Shown piece after piece: positions 34,173 through 46,150 of a DNA stretch of 64,000 bases. Both the position numbers and the translations under genes were made by a program. The DNA is from Escallonia rubra (taxonomy: Eukaryota > Streptophyta > Magnoliopsida > Escalloniales > Escalloniaceae). Numbering within the stretch: the first letter of the stretch is position 1; every line of letters begins with the position of its first letter. The stretch spans positions 1,107,001 through 1,171,000 of the forward strand of contig JAVXUO010001736.1 of NCBI GenBank assembly GCA_033065855.1. Reading direction: 5' to 3'. The notes under the pieces were generated by a model. That model was not told the origin of the DNA and made no database searches. It saw only the letters and a list, made by a program, of their open reading frames with translations.

Positions 34173-34550
34173 ATTATTTTTCAGCAAATTCATGCACCTT
34201 ATCTTTTTGCTTTTTTTTTGAATTACCTTCAAAATCGCTTCTTCGTTGCCGAAAAAATGGTTGGCTAGGCGCTCCAGCATTGGACTAAAAGATGATTAGA
34301 ATTTAGTGAATTGGGTCCTTCGTACGCAGGAAGTTTAATTAACATGAAAAGAAGCGGCAGGAATTTTAGTACTTGAAAAGAAGATCTGGAGGTAGAGAGT
34401 TTAAAGCAAGGTTTGTTTTCCATTTTTTTGTTGGATATAAGGAGATAAAATAAAAGGTTCTTTTGTTTGTTATTTGTACTTATTCTAGGTTATATCTACG
34501 GCTTGCCCAACTTCTTGCTTGGTCAGATGTACATTTGTTCGGCTTCTTAA
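34173..34550. other. Intergenic stretch
   Basis: Between the small LTR element and the MULE target duplication. Unremarkable mixed sequence with a T run at 34207; no gene or repeat recognised. Confidence 0.4.
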
Positions 34551-34559
34551 AATTATTAT

Positions 34560-35747
34560 GGGCTAATTACACCTATGTCCCTGAGGTTAGGGTATAATTA
34601 CAGGTAAGGACAATAGTTTGGACAAATTACACTTGTATACGTTGACCAGACGGGAAATACAAATACATAACTGTTTGAAACGAAAAGACCAAATTGTCCA
34701 TGATTTAGGAACATAAATTTTCAAATGCCATTCAGTTATCTCTTCCCCAATTAGGGTTTCATTGGTTCAAATTAGGGTTTCAAATTTTGGGTTTCATTGG
34801 TATTTCCCCAAATGTCAAATTAGGGTTTCATTGGTTCAAATTAGGGTTTCAAATAATTTGACAAATTAGGGTTTTCATTTGTTCAACTTATGTTTCATTT
34901 TTCAAATTAGGGTTTTAATTTGTTCAAATTAGGGTTATAAGGTTAGAGAGGAAGCACCTTGTTTTTTCGTCAGGTAGCCGGTTCTTAGGTGGACGATTAT
35001 CCGACATGGCCAATCTCTTTTCATCTCTCTTCAAGTCAACTATTTTCCATACCCTGCAGTAGCCGACTTTTATGACTTTGCTTCAACCGGGCTAGGAATG
35101 ATTTTCTTGTTTGATCTCCGACCGTTTGGCAGGCGGCAGGAGCAGCTGGCAAGTGCTTGGTAGGCCAATACCCAGTGAACCGGGTGGGGCACTCGCCGAA
35201 AGGGGGCACTCTTAAACTACAAGCTAGCGCGCCGGGCGGAGGCGGCGCTGGACGACGCGGGGGAGGAAGGCGAGTGAGTGGAGGAGGACGGCGGCGGCAG
35301 ACTCGATCCTGGTCTCTGCCAGGCGGCTGAGCGAGACGTGCTCGACATCGGCGACCCCGACGAGGCTGTAATTCGGCCGTGAAAAGTACAACAACATCAA
35401 CACCAAAAGAAATCAGAAAATGCAACGCCAAAGAATAAAACTCAACAACAAAGAATTGAATCAAAGAACTCCGACAGGAGGAAGTCTGCAATCCTCGGCC
35501 GGGCTTCAACAGGGGAGTTGGAGAGAGAAAGAGAGAGTATGAACAAAATTAGGGTTTTTTTCAATAGGGTTTTAAATCTGTATTAAGGGTAGTATTGATA
35601 TTTTAAAAATACGTAACGGATGACATCATCAAAATGTTTAATTTTTTAACAGACAAAGGACGGAAGGACACGGCTGATATATTTTGAAACTTAGTGTCCT
35701 TGACTGTAATTACACCCTAACCTCAGGGACATAGGTGTAATTAGCCC
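34560..35747. mobile_element. Non-autonomous Mutator-like element (MULE), possible Pack-MULE
   Basis: 1188 bp with terminal inverted repeats of at least 43 bp (GGGCTAATTACACCTATGTC.. at both ends, one mismatch) and a perfect 9-bp target duplication AATTATTAT at 34551-34559 and 35748-35756. Long near-perfect inverted repeats and a 9-bp duplication fit MULEs. No transposase is present. The interior has a block of TTAGGGTTTCA-like repeats (34750-34940) and a sharply GC-rich segment (about 35100-35370) unlike its surroundings, which may be captured gene sequence. The near-identical ends suggest a recent insertion. Confidence 0.88.
34750..34940. repeat. Cluster of ATTAGGGTTT motifs inside the MULE
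   Basis: About seven copies of (A)TTAGGGTTT(CA) spaced 17-60 bases. They contain the AGGGTTT core of the plant telomere repeat but are not a perfect TTTAGGG array, so they are telobox-like rather than telomeric. Confidence 0.7.
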
Positions 35748-35756
35748 AATTATTAT

Positions 35757-36157
35757 CGCTAACTTCTGAATTCATTGAATTGCAAAATCTAAGTAAGGCT
35801 CTGTGGGAGAGTTCGAAACTAGAAGACGACATTTGACACAAAACCGGACCCGAACAGATCTTTTATATAATTAGTATTGATATTTATATTGATATTGATT
35901 GGTACTGATATTGATATGGTTCAATTATGAAATTTTTCCGGAAGAGATTCAAAAGAAAAACGGAGATGCTTTCAAAAGAAGAAGCAGCATGCAACAGTCA
36001 CTTTGAATGATTACGTATAATACAAATTTTCCATGTTTTCATTGAATTCTATACCATTTCAAGTAACAGTTTATTTACGTTAAAAAGTGAAGTTGCCCCT
36101 GCCAGTCCACAAATTTAGCAAGACGGCAAATGTCAGCTATTGGTGATTGCTAAAATT
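35757..36157. other. Intergenic stretch between MULE and hAT
   Basis: AT-rich, with a short ATTGATATTG(AT) simple repeat near 35875-35920. No gene seen. Confidence 0.45.
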
Positions 36158-36165
36158 CATGTACT

Positions 36166-36219
36166 CAGGGGCGGAATTAGAATTTTTTTTCAGGGGGTGC
36201 AAAAATTCTATCGAATGTA

Positions 36220-36263
<44 letters not shown>

Positions 36264-37154
36264 AAATAATATTATATAGAGATTTTTTTAAATCTCTATA
36301 TAATCACTGAATTAAACGCAATTTAAGAACTTTACTAAATCTCTATATAATCACTGAAATTAAACTATACCAATGTTTCGATACTCAAAATTTTAGAATT
36401 AAACTCTAGGTTTGTGATACTTTTAATGTACAAATATATTTGTATTGACATCTATATAGATGCAAAATAACCCAAGTCTGTAGCATAAGTATCGACATAC
36501 AAATATAAAATAAATAATAACAATAAATTAAAGATAATTTACCAAAATAGTAGGCCACTCCGTCAAGCACTCAAGTCTCAAGTAGACAACACTCAACAGA
36601 CAACAGACAAATTCACCACGGCTGGATGCAGCTCCACCACGAATTGGGATGAAGCAACATACAACAGACAAATTCCCAGCAGCAAATCCCAGCAATCGTC
36701 CGTGCAGCAGCTCGCGGCAGCCGGCAGGGTGACTGGGTGAGGCACTCCGTCAAGCAGATCTGGTCGCGTGGTCGGACGACGTCAAGCAGATCTGGTGACT
36801 GGTCGCGTGGTCGGACGCCGAACAAAGACTTGGAGATCTGGTCGCTGGCGGAGTGCCGTTTCTTCAAGATCTGGTAGCCGGTCGGAGATCTACAAGGTGG
36901 GTTCAGACCATTCAGTCGCGTGGTGTCGCCAACAATATGCTAGATCTAATCGCCGGTCGTTACGTCCACTGTCCACTGGTGTGTGTGTGAGAGAGAGAGA
37001 GAGCGCCGAGTTGTGGTCTTGGGGAACAGGGTATCGAGGATGGGGGAACGACGTCTCGGGAACGGGGTGGTGCGATTCCCGAAAACCAAATTTTTTTTTC
37101 CAGAAGTGAGGGGGTGCTTCAGCCCCCCCTTGCCACAACATAGGTCCGCCCCTA
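36166..37154. mobile_element. Non-autonomous hAT element
   Basis: 989 bp. Ends CAGGGGCGGAATTAG and, inverted, TAGGGGCGGACCTA (short imperfect inverted repeats), with a perfect 8-bp target duplication CATGTACT at 36158-36165 and 37155-37162. The 8-bp duplication and CAGGGGCGGA end are typical of plant hAT elements. There is no transposase. Inside are an (AT)n microsatellite (36223-36260), a small local duplication of TCTCTATATAATCACTGAA, and a GC-rich block (36690-37080) with repeats of GGTCGCGTGGTCGGACG that may derive from host DNA. Confidence 0.9.
36223..36260. repeat. (AT)n microsatellite
   Basis: About 19 AT dinucleotides in a row inside the hAT element. Confidence 0.95.
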
Positions 37155-37162
37155 CATGTACT

Positions 37163-38722
37163 TGTACTTTGATTCTATGGCTATGCTTTCCTTTCAAAAA
37201 ATCATAGTTATAAATATCGTACGAGAGTGCGTACCTGTTTTCATCGTAAAATAGTACATATCGGTTTCGGTATCCTCTCGAACGTTTCATCAATTACATA
37301 CATATAATACTCGTTCATTTGCGAATATAGACATATATTTACTCCCTCACAGAGTAACTGTTTGTTTTTATACAGTTTGAATTACTTTATTTTTCAACTA
37401 ATTTATTTGTTCCCGAATAAGAACGAGTACAGATTTTTTGTACGTTGACACTTGATTAGCGTCGAAACTTGTGTCACTAAATTTCATGGTGTGTACATGA
37501 CGACGTTTAATTTTTTTTATTTATTGTAAAGTGGACTTATATTTTCAATTGACTAAAAAAAAAACAAATTTTGATTACGTTCAAGAAAAAATTCCAATTA
37601 AAGAAACACGTGAGCAGACTCTTTTTCTTTCTCTCTTTTTTTATTTTCTTCTCCTCTCTCCCTCCTTGCTAAAATGACTCCTCTTCTTCCTATAGTGAAG
37701 TCCAGATTTTTAATGCTTGTGCACCACTTCGGTGATAATCATCGCATGCTAACACATATCATAATTCTTGAGCTTTTGTCACATTTAATGGATATTTATC
37801 CTTTTGATTTTTTGGAATATCTTTAAAAGTCTTTCATTTCACCCAAAATATTCTAGCCCAATTATAATATAGTGGACTTCTGAACACATGGGCCCACTTG
37901 AGAGTCCAAATATTCGGACGTCCTTAGCAAAAGCTCCAAACAAAAATATTGGGGTTGCTTGTCAACCCAATACTCTTCGATATTTCTGCTGTAATGGCCC
38001 GTTGATGGTCAAGGCTCCAGAGTACTTAAAGCTTGTGTACTCATTTTGAGTTCTATATCCTGATGACTCTCGAAAAAAATATGCTTGACAGAAACTATAA
38101 ACGTACCTTGATTTCATCGTAAGAAAAAAATGTGCAACGCTTATATGGTCAAGCATTTTTCATGTTTGAATCACGAGCATCTGCGAAGGAATACCATGCT
38201 TGATGCTACTTCTTTGAAAAGCCAAACTGCAAAATTTGGGGATTGCTATTACTATCATGTTTATCTGGTGAGATGTGCCACCACTTTGATCCAAGATATC
38301 CTCAAGTTGGTCAGATATATAGTATTGACCTCGAAAATTAAGACCTAAGACAAGTACCTGTGCTAATTGGATGCTCTGCCACCCTTTGGACATCAGTGAA
38401 AATACTTTAGAGCAGATGTATTAGATGAGCTTACTTTAATTTCTTCTTCTTAAAGCCAAGTAAGATGGTAAGATCTGGGGTATGCCCCCTTCTTATCTGT
38501 AATGATGCACGATTTCCCATGAATGAATATGGAACCCTACTAAAAATATAATTGATACAGAAGCATACTTCAGTATATTATTAAGAGCATATCAACAAGG
38601 AGAAGTAGATTACAAAGAGGATGAAATTAGAATTCAAATCAGAAATCGCAAACTATATATAACAGACCCATTACATGGAAGATAGAGGAAAAACATTCAA
38701 GAAGACGAACATTCACTATTAA
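37163..38722. other. Intergenic stretch downstream of the receptor-kinase pseudogene
   Basis: AT-rich, with CT-rich tracts near 37630-37680. No coding segment or clear element was recognised. The right end is the 3' flank of the minus-strand pseudogene. Confidence 0.45.
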
Positions 38723-40846
38723 CTAATTAAGTGACCTACTGTAATCATTTCGAGTGGATGCTGCAAAGGGGGTGGGGACTTCGACAACTGCAAGGAATTG
38801 TTGCATGGTTGGTCGAGATTGTGGACTCAAAAGCATGCACGCAAATGCTAGCTTCAAAACAAGGAACACCTCGTTTAGCGTTTGCTCAGTGGGAGCTGAG
38901 ACGCGTTGGTCCAACAAATCCTTCAGCAATATACTGTGAGCAGTTGAATTGGATGAGGACGATGACAGGGATGATAAGAGATCTCTTGGATGCTTCCCCA
39001 TGATCACTTCCAAGGTTAGTACACCGAAGCTATAAACATCACACCTCTCATTTACTTCCATGCAATAAGCAAGCTCTGCCAAAAGAAATCAGATGAAAAA
39101 CATTAGAACATAGAGAGCCCTACTCATGCCAAATGCCTACAATTCAAGTAAGGTAGCTTGCTATTGAGAACATACCTCGCAAAGCTGTATCACAAATTGC
39201 TTCATTAATTAGCCAAAAGATAACTCTCCATCGTTCTGTTAATATCTCCGTTTCTCTATTTCTATTTATTTTACATTCTAATTCATAGTTGTAAATTTGA
39301 ACAATACGACTATTCTGAACCATGATATAACAGAAGCTATGAAGAAAGAACAGAAACATGTAGCACGAGATTATTTCTGTCCATGTTTCATCCAAGTTCT
39401 CAAAGTAGTCGAAATCCGAAACGCTCAAGTTTATTTTAGGAAAATTTTATTTAGTGAGTTTAATATCCTGTCGATACACCTGGCGACTATTAACAAAAGA
39501 CTGAAGCCAGAGAGCTTGGAGGAGTTTTGCTGAGTGAAAGGTAACGCATACCTGGAGCCGCATAGCCAAAAGTTCCGGCAAATGATGTCCAATTAGATGA
39601 GTCAGGCCTCAAGAGTCTAGCTGTGCCAAAGTCTGAGAGGCGCGCAACTTCTAATTCTGGATCGAATAACACATTTTTGCTTGATATGTCCCTGTGAATT
39701 ATGGAGGGCGAGCAATCATGGTGCATATAAGACAACGCAACTGCAACCCCTCTTACAGCACTTATCCTTTTTGGCCACTCAAACAAAGTTGCTAGTTCTT
39801 CATTTCTTAGTGTCTTTCTTAAGTCCCCGCCTTCCAAGAGCTCGTAAACCAGAAATGAGTGCCTCGGATGTGAGCAAAACCCGTAAAGCTTCACAATGTG
39901 GCAATGTCGTACTTCTGTCAATATACGAATCTCACTCGTAAAACCTTTAAGGTTACCCAACTCCCCATCCTGTGGGGCATGAAGCTTCTTCACAGCAACA
40001 ATCTGACCACTTTGCAACTCAGCTTTATAAACAGTTCCATATGCTCCTGATCCAATGATATGTTTGGAGTCGAAGTCCTCTGTGGCTTCAATGATTTTTT
40101 CGTACACCATTTTGCCATCATAACTCCATATGTCAAACAAGTTGTTGTTTCTTACTTCTACCGCCTCAATTGCTCTGTGTCTCACTCTACTGCGAAGATA
40201 AAGAATTGCCCCAAGGATCACAGATATAAGAAATAGTGTGCCCAAAACAGGAAGCAATGTCACAACCAAGATACCCTCTCGTGCTTTATTCCTACGACCC
40301 TCGATAGGACAAGCCTTAAGCCCACTGAAATTTCCATATAAGCCTTTATGGTTTTGTAGTTCCTCAAAAGAAGCTTCTCGAAAAGCTTTGATATTGGGAA
40401 GGGAACCCTCTAATTGGTTAAAAGATATATCAACTAGTGTTAAACTTATCATTTCTGAAAAAGATGATGGGACGGAGTCAGAGAGCTTATTGCGAGACAG
40501 ATTGAACGTTTGTAAGCTTTTCAATGCTCCAAGCTGTTCTGGTAAATGACCTTCTAGCAGATTCTGACTAAGATCAAGGTTTTGCAGATTTTGCAAATTC
40601 GCCTATTTCAAGAGGAATACCTTCTCCCAAACTATTTTTGCTTAAATTCAAGCTCCATAGCTTGATGCACTTCCCAAGTTGTTTCGGAATTGAACCATTT
40701 AGATAATTTCCTGCCAAATTAAGATATTCCAAATCGGAAGAGCTGCCAATTTCTGAAGGAATGCTAGCAATTAGCTTATTATCATCCAAATTTAGACCAA
40801 CCAATGACACTGAGCTGCCCAGGTTGCTGGGAATCTCCCCGACCAA
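38723..40846 (-). pseudogene. Truncated LRR receptor-like kinase (MIK2-like), N-terminal region lost
   Basis: Plasma-membrane LRR receptor kinase related to MDIS1-interacting receptor-like kinase 2. On the minus strand, 40846-39552 encodes the last LRRs (LGLNLDDNKLIASIPSEIG, LDLSQNLLEGHLPEQLGALK), a membrane segment (VVTLLPVLGTLFLISVILGA) and most of the kinase: G-loop GSGAYGTVYKA, lysine in IVAVKKL, HRDISSKNVLF, DFGTA, GTFGYAAP. A GT-AG intron (39076-39551) splits the APE motif; the last exon 39075-38723 runs from ELAYCMEVNERCDVYSFGVL to a stop. The family has ~1000 residues with a signal peptide and 20 or more LRRs; here nothing recognisable precedes 40846. One extra base near 40592 also shifts the frame between two LRRs. 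The kinase half itself reads cleanly, so expression of a kinase-only product cannot be excluded, but the receptor is broken. Confidence 0.87.
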
Positions 40847-41970
40847 TTACGATCTCCAGCCCGTGACTCCACGTCTCCACCGGCGACAACCGGCGACAAA
40901 GGGTATGTTCCCAAATCCCAAATTGCCTTCCATGATGATTGATGCATCTCTTCATTCTCTTGAATTTGCGTGGGCCGTGGGGGATTGTGTCTGAATCATA
41001 ATATGGAGTGGATGTGGACCTGTGGTGTTTGATGTTTGAATGGAATTAGATTTTGTCACGATAGTCAACAGTAGCTCCGTCCCTAAATTGTTTGATGTTT
41101 GAATTGAATTGGAAAACTGATTCACAATCAGTTCTTTGATCTACACTACCAAAAGACAAAACCACCGATGTTAATATCAACATCCAGAGGAAAACCTCAA
41201 GATGCTGAAGGTGTAACTGTAGTATGTAGAAAATGACTGTCATTTGTTTCAACATTAAAGCAGCAAATCAAAACCTTAGTTCAAATAGGTGCAAATCAAA
41301 AACTAATTAGTTCAAATAGGTGATGAGTAAGACAAGGTACAGTTGGAAGTGCATTATCACACTACTATTCTTGCGAGTTGCGAGTACGACAAAGAATGTC
41401 AACACTGTAATTGTCTAAAAAAGGACTTTTACTTGACTTTGCATCTTCTAGTATTTTTATCTAATAAACAGTACAACAGAAGAGGGCAAAATCATACTAG
41501 AGTTCTTGAATTTTACAATTTACCATCAAGAATCAACCAGAGTCTGCTAATGATGAACTTTATCTTAATTTAAGATTCCCTACATATTGGTGGCACTCCC
41601 AAATGGGACAGCAGCACCGTTGCACTGCTTCAAACAATTGTACCTATGCGAATCACATGGCTGTGCTTGAAACGTGCTTAAAACTCACTTAGTTTCACCG
41701 GATTTGTGTGCTTTGACTTTTTGTGAATTTCTGTTGTTGTGTATTATCGAAAATGCACTCTGTTTTTTTTGTGCTATTTTACTTATAAATTTTTTTATTG
41801 ATGTTGATATATTTTTAGCACCCCCTGGGGTGAAATCCTGACTGATCTTTCATCAACAAACCAATCCCCTTGGGTTGCCAAAGGACAACAAGCAACAAGT
41901 CAAGATTGTAAAGAGAGAAAAACTCTAATCATGAGGGATAACGCATAAAACCGCTGTGAACAACGCCAAA
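40847..41970. other. Intergenic stretch upstream of the receptor-kinase pseudogene
   Basis: No LRR sequence continues here. At 41818-41850 GCACCCCCTGGGGTGAAATCC resembles the inner edge of a hAT end, but no partner was found. Otherwise nothing recognisable. Confidence 0.4.
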
Positions 41971-42790
41971 GAAAAGAAGATCTAAAACCTATTGATGAAG
42001 CGTGAGGAAGGATGAGCAGCGGAAGGGAGAGATCAGTAGCGGGATTGCCTTTCACTCTCTTAAAGCTTGACGGCTAGGTATTCCTAGAAAGAGAAAGTAG
42101 AGAGAAGTTGAAAGGACGGAGTATCAATGCGATAACTGGGTTGGTATTTGAAAGTTAACCTCGGAAAGGAAATTTTTCGGCTGCAGCGCTCTATACAGCA
42201 AAAATTCGTGATTTTGGGTAATGTCATTAGCACTATCTAGTGCCAATTCGTCGATAGTATACATAGGGGCTGTAGCCTTTTGGTGCATTGCAGCTAATGT
42301 ATATCTCTTGTAGAGTCTCTTAACGTAATTTATATCTATATATAAAGTTGAAATATTTTGCTCAAAATTGCGATACGTAGGATTTTTTAGGAACCTTCTC
42401 TTAGAGGGTGTTTGGTCAAATTGTAAATTCAGATTAAATCAATTTGCGCATAAAAGTGTGAGCTCAAATGAAAAGAAAATCCAAAACCTATTGATTAAGA
42501 TTCGAGCTCTAACGGGATTGCCTTTCAGACCGCTAATTCCTCAAAGTGCGATAAATTTGAAAGTTAACCTCTAATCTATAGAGCAAAAAATTGATTTTGG
42601 GTAATTTATTAGCACTATTTAGTGCCAATTCCTCGACAGTATTCATATACAGGTTGTAGCCTTTTGGTACATTAATTGCAGTCAAATGTATATCTTTTGT
42701 AGATTTCTTAAGTAATTATATCTATATATAAAGTTAAAATATTTGTTCAAAATTGCGACAAGTAGGATTTTTTAGGAACATTCTCCTACT
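41971..42790. repeat. Diverged direct duplication
   Basis: Two copies of a ~310-440-bp segment: 41971-42410 and 42469-42780. Shared markers in order are GAAAAGAAGATCTAAAACC, CGGGATTGCCTTTCA, GAAAGTTAACCTC, AGCACTATCTAGTGCCAATT and GCGATACGTAGGATTTTTTAGG. The second copy has lost parts. No coding content. Confidence 0.75.
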
Positions 42791-43560
42791 GCCATATTGT
42801 AAGCTTCAACTTTGTATGTGGTAGTCTCCCAACTTAATTGGTCTCTTTATATAAGATTTTTGGAGTTTCAAGTTTTTGACACAGGTTTTCAAATGCTTTT
42901 TTCCTTTTGACACGTCAGCTTCCAGTTTTATCCACAGAGTTTCTCACTTTAGTTGGCCTCTTAAAATGTCACTGTCAAAACGATAATGAACTCTTCAAAT
43001 TTCTTGAGTAAATAGACTTCTAATTAATAACAAAAACTCATAGACAAATATCACCTCCCCACTTCCACGACCTCAATTTTCCTCCACGCTTTCATTGAGC
43101 CTCACTGTCTCTATAGGTAAATCTGCTCAGTTATCTCTTTCTGCCTATTTTCCTCTCTTCATCTCTTTTATTTTACATGAGTGGTTGTAGTCATATTGAC
43201 ACTTGCTTATGTTGATCGAACTATATGCATATTGTTTGCCTTAGTTTTGTATGTGTATATCAAATGTTTTACATTATCACTGCCATACGTCTAAGTTATA
43301 ACTCTGGTATGTCTTCTCACCTAAAGAACTGGCCATACTTTTAGGGTTAGGGAGTATATAACGGAATGGTCCTTAAAGTTCCTGAACAGATATATCAACT
43401 GGTCTATTAGGGTGAAATGGGAATCGGAGGATGGTGGGAGGGCGAGTGGGGAGTTACTTATATCGTAAGCTAATAAATTGGAGAACCATTCCTATGAAGC
43501 TGAACAAAAAAAAATAAAGGGAAAATAAACATACCCCTCCGTGAAGATGACTCCATGAGT
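42791..43560. other. Intergenic stretch
   Basis: AT-rich. CTTCAACTTTGTATGTGGTA followed by GTCTCCCAACTTAATTGGTC near 42810-42845 recurs with changes at 46013-46050, so some repeat family is shared, but its ends are not clear. No gene. Confidence 0.4.
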
Positions 43561-43574
43561 AACCCAACATACTT

Positions 43575-43842
43575 TTTTTTTGTGCTTAAAGGCTGGACCG
43601 TAAGGCTCTAACCCAACCGGCAGGGAGTATTGCGCCTTGGAGACCTACAAGGCCGCCACATACATCTGAACCTCCGATTCCCGCACCTATGTCGGGGCCG
43701 AAGCGCACAAGGACTCGTATGTGGAGCACAAGCAGGGCGATGACGTAAGTTTGCCGCCAACAAGTGCGGCGGGCAGGATTCGAACTCAGGTGAGAAACCT
43801 GAATTGAAATCTTAGGGACCGCTGAACCAACCCTTGTTGGCA
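43575..43842 (-). mobile_element. tRNA-derived SINE
   Basis: Minus orientation, ~268 bp. Near its 5' end (43842) it has an A-box-like GGTTCAGCGGTCCC, then a B box in GAGTTCGAATCCTGCC (about 43783-43798), the polymerase III promoter layout of tRNA-derived SINEs. It ends with an A run (T run 43573-43581 on the plus strand). A 14-bp target duplication with one mismatch (AACCCAACATACTT 43561-43574; AACCCAGCATACTT 43843-43856) marks LINE-driven insertion. Confidence 0.85.
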
Positions 43843-43856
43843 AACCCAGCATACTT

Positions 43857-46150
43857 GGTGAGCAATTAATGATGTCCAATGTTTATGTGGTGATATAAAC
43901 AGACGCCAACCTCACATACAGTGGAGAACATATGCGTATAACAATAAAAAAATATGGGTTTAGGTTGTGATGTATTATAATTAGTTGTGTATAACAATAA
44001 AAATTCTGGGTTTAGGTTGTGATGTATTGTAATTATTGATTATAACCCTAAGTATATTGCTTATGCTTCACCATATATAGGAATCGTGCCATGCAAAGAA
44101 AAGCTAGACTACTTTAATTCTGGTGTACGTTTAATTAGTTGTCTACTTTACTTTCTATTGGTTAGTACCTATTACTAAATGATTTGTTGCTGTCCCCATG
44201 GGCATTATTTTATAAAAAATCGTAGGTTAAAGGGAGTAGTGGCTATATGTTTAGAAAAGCTTGGCGCTAAAAGGCAATAAAATTAAAGAACTTTTTAGAT
44301 GATAGGACTTGCAATTACTTGCTTACATGAGGAACCCTAAGCAGAATTGTGGAGAGGGAGAGTGACGAAGAGATAACAAAAGATGGAGGCCGGTCGATAA
44401 AGGACGATCGATATTAATAATAGTTTTGACAAATGCAAGTGATGATAGTTGGAAAGAGCATGGTGGTAAAAGTTAAGTTAATAGAACTACTAATGTAGTG
44501 GTGGAGGATAAATGATATAAACCCGGACGATGGACCCGCTAGAAAAATGCATTCTAGATCTAATTTTGAAAGCAGGAGGAACATAAATTTCAATACCACA
44601 CTAGAAACTTTTGAAAATGTCTCTAGAAGAATTTTTTTTCTTTTCTTAATGTTTTTGTACGATATACAACAATTTGAAAGTTTCACTTGGTCAAGAGGTC
44701 GTCTTCAAGGTTTATTCAATTTGTACCTCTACGTACACTTGACAGTTTATCTGAAGCACTTTCTTTAGGTTATGTTAGTATAAGTTGCACTTGGTGACAT
44801 TTATCGATCCACTTATACGAAGGTTAGGCCGGATATCTTTCACTCACGAATATTATGTTAGACCAACCGTGATTCAATATGCGAACGAGAAAAGAAAAAT
44901 TAAAATAGTATAGAAAAGACTATAACATTACCAAAATGTTGGTCGAAATCTTAATTTATTTATGTTCCTTGATAATATTTTCTACATGCTAGATTGGCAT
45001 AAACAATTAGAAGAATGATGCTATAAACTTTTCACTAAAAGAGTCTGTGCAGCTTTGTAATTATCACTCTATGATATAGTCGCACATATCTTGCGACAAA
45101 ATGTCAAAACCGATCCTTATGAGAGATCGTATACAAAGTCTTAATTAGTAACGATTATACACGGTTGCAACTATTATTTTGAAAAGTTGCGCTCTATCCA
45201 TTCATGAAGTGTTCTTCTACTTTTCTCCCTTATTTGATTTATACTTCTGCTAATGCAACATGCCAAACAAGTTAATTTTTTTTTTTTTGAAAAAGCAGCC
45301 TCAAAGCGAATCAAGCCAGTGTTGAAGATGATGTTGCTCATGAATTACAAAATCATGATTCAGATACTATAATAATTAAGCACCCTCAATAACAAAGTGG
45401 TGAAGAATTGTCTGCTATTTTAATTTGAAGGTCATTATTTAGAACGAGTCAGCGTGACACACGCGATGTGTGTGCAAAAATAAAGTTGATAATATCAATT
45501 TTATTGTCATATTCGGTAAAATAAATCTTAGATTGCAGAAAACTAAGTTTGTCATGCGTGTGACAAAATTAATAGCAAAATATTATCATCATATGAAACT
45601 TAGATTTAATTTTAATTTTAATTTTTTAATGAATTTGAAATTGTTAAATCAAACATGTGCAAAAAAAAAAAGTTAGCAATCTGATATTTTTTTAATATCA
45701 AGTTTGGGCTTTATAATTTATTTTAACTATATATTTGTTTAGTGAAGTTTGAATTATGAAAACCAAACATATCTTTATAGGTAGTTATTTAGCATTTAAG
45801 ATTTGTATTTTGTGTCATTTTCTAAAAAAATTCTTGGAATGCCACTTGTCACCATTCTGGATAGGTAGTTGGTAATATCAAAGGAGGTGTTACACCAAAA
45901 CATGTTTTCCCTTTATATATAATATAAATTAATTATCCTTTATGTATTTTTGTTGTCATTGTACCCTTAAAGAATCATAAAAAAACACATTTTAGTTTGT
46001 GCCACATAACCTTCAACTTTGCATGTGATAGTCCCCCAACTTAATTGGTCAAATTAGATATATAAAATTCAAGAAACCTATTTGTTTTGGTGTTCTTTTC
46101 CTTTTCTACTCTATTTAACTATTTACTATGATTTATTAGTAAACAATTCA
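43857..46150. other. Intergenic stretch with a short tandem duplication
   Basis: A ~55-bp direct repeat (TATAACAATAAAAA..GGGTTTAGGTTGTGATGTATT) occurs at about 43937 and 43988. The remainder is AT-rich with no gene recognised. Confidence 0.45.

Noticed and set aside
34750-34940. Interstitial telomere
   Set aside because: Motif is TTAGGGTTTCA with variable spacing, not a TTTAGGG array, and it is inside a bounded MULE.
35036-35509. 157-codon minus-strand open frame in the MULE
   Set aside because: Proline/arginine-rich by GC composition; the better coding texture is on the plus strand and in pieces, so I treat it as a possible captured fragment and not a gene.
37330-37380. Stowaway-like start ACTCCCTCACAGAGTAACTG
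   Set aside because: Only a partial match to the family end, with no partner.
41815-41850. hAT-like right end (GCACCCCCTGGGGTGAAATCC)
   Set aside because: No left end or 8-bp duplication found within several kb.
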